21,940 nucleotides of DNA from the NCBI GenBank assembly GCA_002450895.1, contig DKAR01000083.1, forward strand, positions 163 through 22,102, given 5' to 3'. Positions 20,924-21,940 of the stretch are shown here, piece by piece; position 1 is the first letter of the stretch; each line of letters starts with the position of its first letter. Made by a program: the position numbers and the translations under genes. The notes beneath the pieces were generated by a model. It saw only the letters and a list, made by a program, of their open reading frames with translations, ran no database searches and was not told where the DNA came from. The DNA is from Proteobacteria bacterium UBA6921. Its GTDB lineage: Bacteria > Pseudomonadota > Gammaproteobacteria > SG8-11.

Positions 20924-21694
20924 TTAGGCCTGTTTATGTTTATTCATGAAATCGACTAACGGTTGTTTTATGGAGTTTTCGAATTCGGATGACAAGACAG
21001 TGTGAATCTCGTCTAGAACCTGCAAGTATTTTCCTGTGTCGACATTCTCACGGAACCCATCGAAATCCATTACTAGCTGATATTCATTGCTATCCTTCAT
21101 CGTTCGCAGGGATTCCACGTATCGCAAGAATGTCTCTCCCCTTTTCACGACGGCCTTGAAGTCCATTTCGGTGGCATCAGATATATTGAAGCGGCTAAGC
21201 GGAAATGTCGTGTTGTAGTAGCTGCTTATCGTCACATTATTTTTTGCCAGGACTGGGCACTCATCAATATATCGAAGGCCAACTCTTGTGAAAGTGGGAA
21301 TTGGAAGAGCAGCGAGAAAGTGCTTAATGACAAATTCAATTATGTCGCGAAATTTATCGCCACCTTCAAGCTGATAGGTCTTGTGAAAATCAGACGTGAT
21401 ATCTAGCGAGTTGGTAGTAATATTTAGAACATATTTTTTTGGCGACTTAAACTGCCATATTTTCTTTCCATCCGAACCCTTTGTGTCTATCGGTAGGTCC
21501 GTAGCTTTACTATCTGGGCCGAGATCTGCAAATACGACCTGCCTTCTAACTAAGAGCGCTGATTCAGGGAAGCGCTCCATAACCTTCATCTGAAGATCCC
21601 CGATTTTATTCTCTAGATAGAAGAGATTGGGAAATTTGACCTCGAACAACACTTGCTTAACCGTTGGGCTTGGGAAAATTTGATTGATGGCCAT
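20924..21694 (-). CDS. TIGR04255 family protein (first gene of AT-rich operon)
   Basis: A 256-residue protein with the hallmarks of the sporadically distributed TIGR04255 family: an N-terminal PTVKQVLFEVKFP segment, a central WQFKSPKKYVLNITTNSLDI followed by a Y-x-L turn, FTRVGLRYIDECPV near residue 140 (the family's R-x-GLRYI/N motif), a late LVMDFDGFRENVD strand and the closing VLDEIHTVLSSEFENSI helix. No catalytic site is known for the family, and its patchy occurrence points to spread with mobile DNA. The ATG at 21694 has AGAAGG nine bases upstream, and a consensus-like promoter lies about 75 bases before it. The next gene starts three bases after its stop. Low G+C and island context suggest recent transfer; a host-defence or regulatory role is speculation. 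Confidence 0.82.
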   Translation of the reverse strand: MAINQIFPSPTVKQVLFEVKFPNLFYLENKIGDLQMKVMERFPESALLVRRQVVFADLGPDSKATDLPIDTKGSDGKKIWQFKSPKKYVLNITTNSLDITSDFHKTYQLEGGDKFRDIIEFVIKHFLAALPIPTFTRVGLRYIDECPVLAKNNVTISSYYNTTFPLSRFNISDATEMDFKAVVKRGETFLRYVESLRTMKDSNEYQLVMDFDGFRENVDTGKYLQVLDEIHTVLSSEFENSIKQPLVDFMNKHKQA

Positions 21695-21763
21695 TCGTAA
21701 ATACCTTCTAATTTTTCCAAAACGCTTTTAGTTATGCACCTAAAGGTATAGCAGAGAATATCG

Positions 21764-21799
21764 AGCATGAATTATACATGCTGAAATCTAGGATTCGAA
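21764..21799 (-). promoter_or_regulatory. Promoter of the AT-rich operon with a palindrome over the -10 box
   Basis: On the minus strand TATAAT (perfect -10, 21771-21776) follows TTCGAA (-35 candidate, 21794-21799) with 17 bases between. The -10 box is the centre of an inverted repeat AGCATG, 7 bases, CATGCT (21764-21782), a plausible operator. The leader to the ATG at 21694 is about 70 bases. From 21800 to the window end I see no gene. Confidence 0.55.
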
Positions 21800-21940
21800 A
21801 AAATCTGGTCAGGGCCGCATAGCCGCGAGAAGCCGACATTCGCGGCACTTGATCATAAGGTCTGCAAACCCACCAGAACCGGACGCTGTTTTATTGAAGT
21901 ATCGAACGACCGCTTGGGGTCGAAAGTTAACGCTCTCCTG

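Larger units (their letters stand above)
15331..21940. mobile_element. Left part of a probable genomic island inserted at tRNA-Ile2(CAT)
   Basis: The half-tRNA at 15331-15379 has its 3' end toward the chromosome on the left, so inserted DNA should extend to the right. Cargo seen here is typical of islands: a toxin-antitoxin pair, an AT-rich operon of unknown genes, and long gene-poor stretches. By eye, 21361-21420 has 25 G+C of 60, while 16441-16500 has 40 of 60, so the island is itself a mosaic. Neither an integrase nor the second att copy is in the window, so the right end is open and the element type is unknown. Confidence 0.5.

Overview
The window looks like a chromosomal segment of a gammaproteobacterium with moderately high G+C. 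Evidence for this is an oligopeptidase A C-terminus, a TIGR04211-type SH3 membrane protein, an XthA-type exonuclease III, a hypoxanthine/uracil-DNA glycosylase and several exported proteins with proteobacterial C-terminal sorting tails. I cannot name a genus.

Positions 1-2794 hold housekeeping-like genes on the + strand: the 3' end of prlC, the SH3/anchor protein, xthA and an orphan ParA ATPase. A hairpin at the ParA stop separates it from a small convergent secreted coiled-coil protein (2813-3220, minus).

Positions 3436-9995 form the most interesting unit: two giant exported proteins (998 and 996 residues) and a small membrane protease. Both big proteins have repetitive extracellular architectures (a propeller-like region plus DUF11 repeats; a parallel beta-helix plus DUF11 repeats). 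Both end in the same short tail: FGC, a short linker, VDPTLP, a hydrophobic segment, then basic residues. The third gene is a 162-residue CPBP (CAAX-like) glutamic-type intramembrane protease with all catalytic motifs. From memory of the families, this matches the JDVT-CTERM / MrtJ sorting system, with two substrates beside their dedicated processing enzyme. The first substrate carries an unexpected 45-residue extension after the sorting tail.

Positions 10005-13199 are a minus-strand operon: a YncE-like lipoprotein with a His-rich end, a strikingly Met/His-rich outer-membrane barrel (metal handling is plausible), then a DNA-deoxyinosine glycosylase. A good sigma70-like promoter precedes it. 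Diverging from it at 13678 is a delta-60-repeat exported protein whose glycine-rich tail resembles a different sorting signal, GlyGly-CTERM.

At 15331-15379 lies the 3' half of a tRNA-Ile2(CAT) gene on the minus strand with no 5' half. This is the usual scar of site-specific integration, so sequence to its right (15380 to at least 21940) is probably a genomic island whose other end, intact tRNA and integrase lie outside the window. Its visible cargo is a SWIM zinc-finger protein, a HipB/HipA-type toxin-antitoxin pair behind a perfect 22-bp inverted repeat, and an AT-rich minus-strand operon of three (perhaps four) genes. That operon begins with a TIGR04255 family protein and is preceded by a palindrome centred on a consensus -10 box. 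The cassette is unlike the rest of the window in composition and has no function I can assign.
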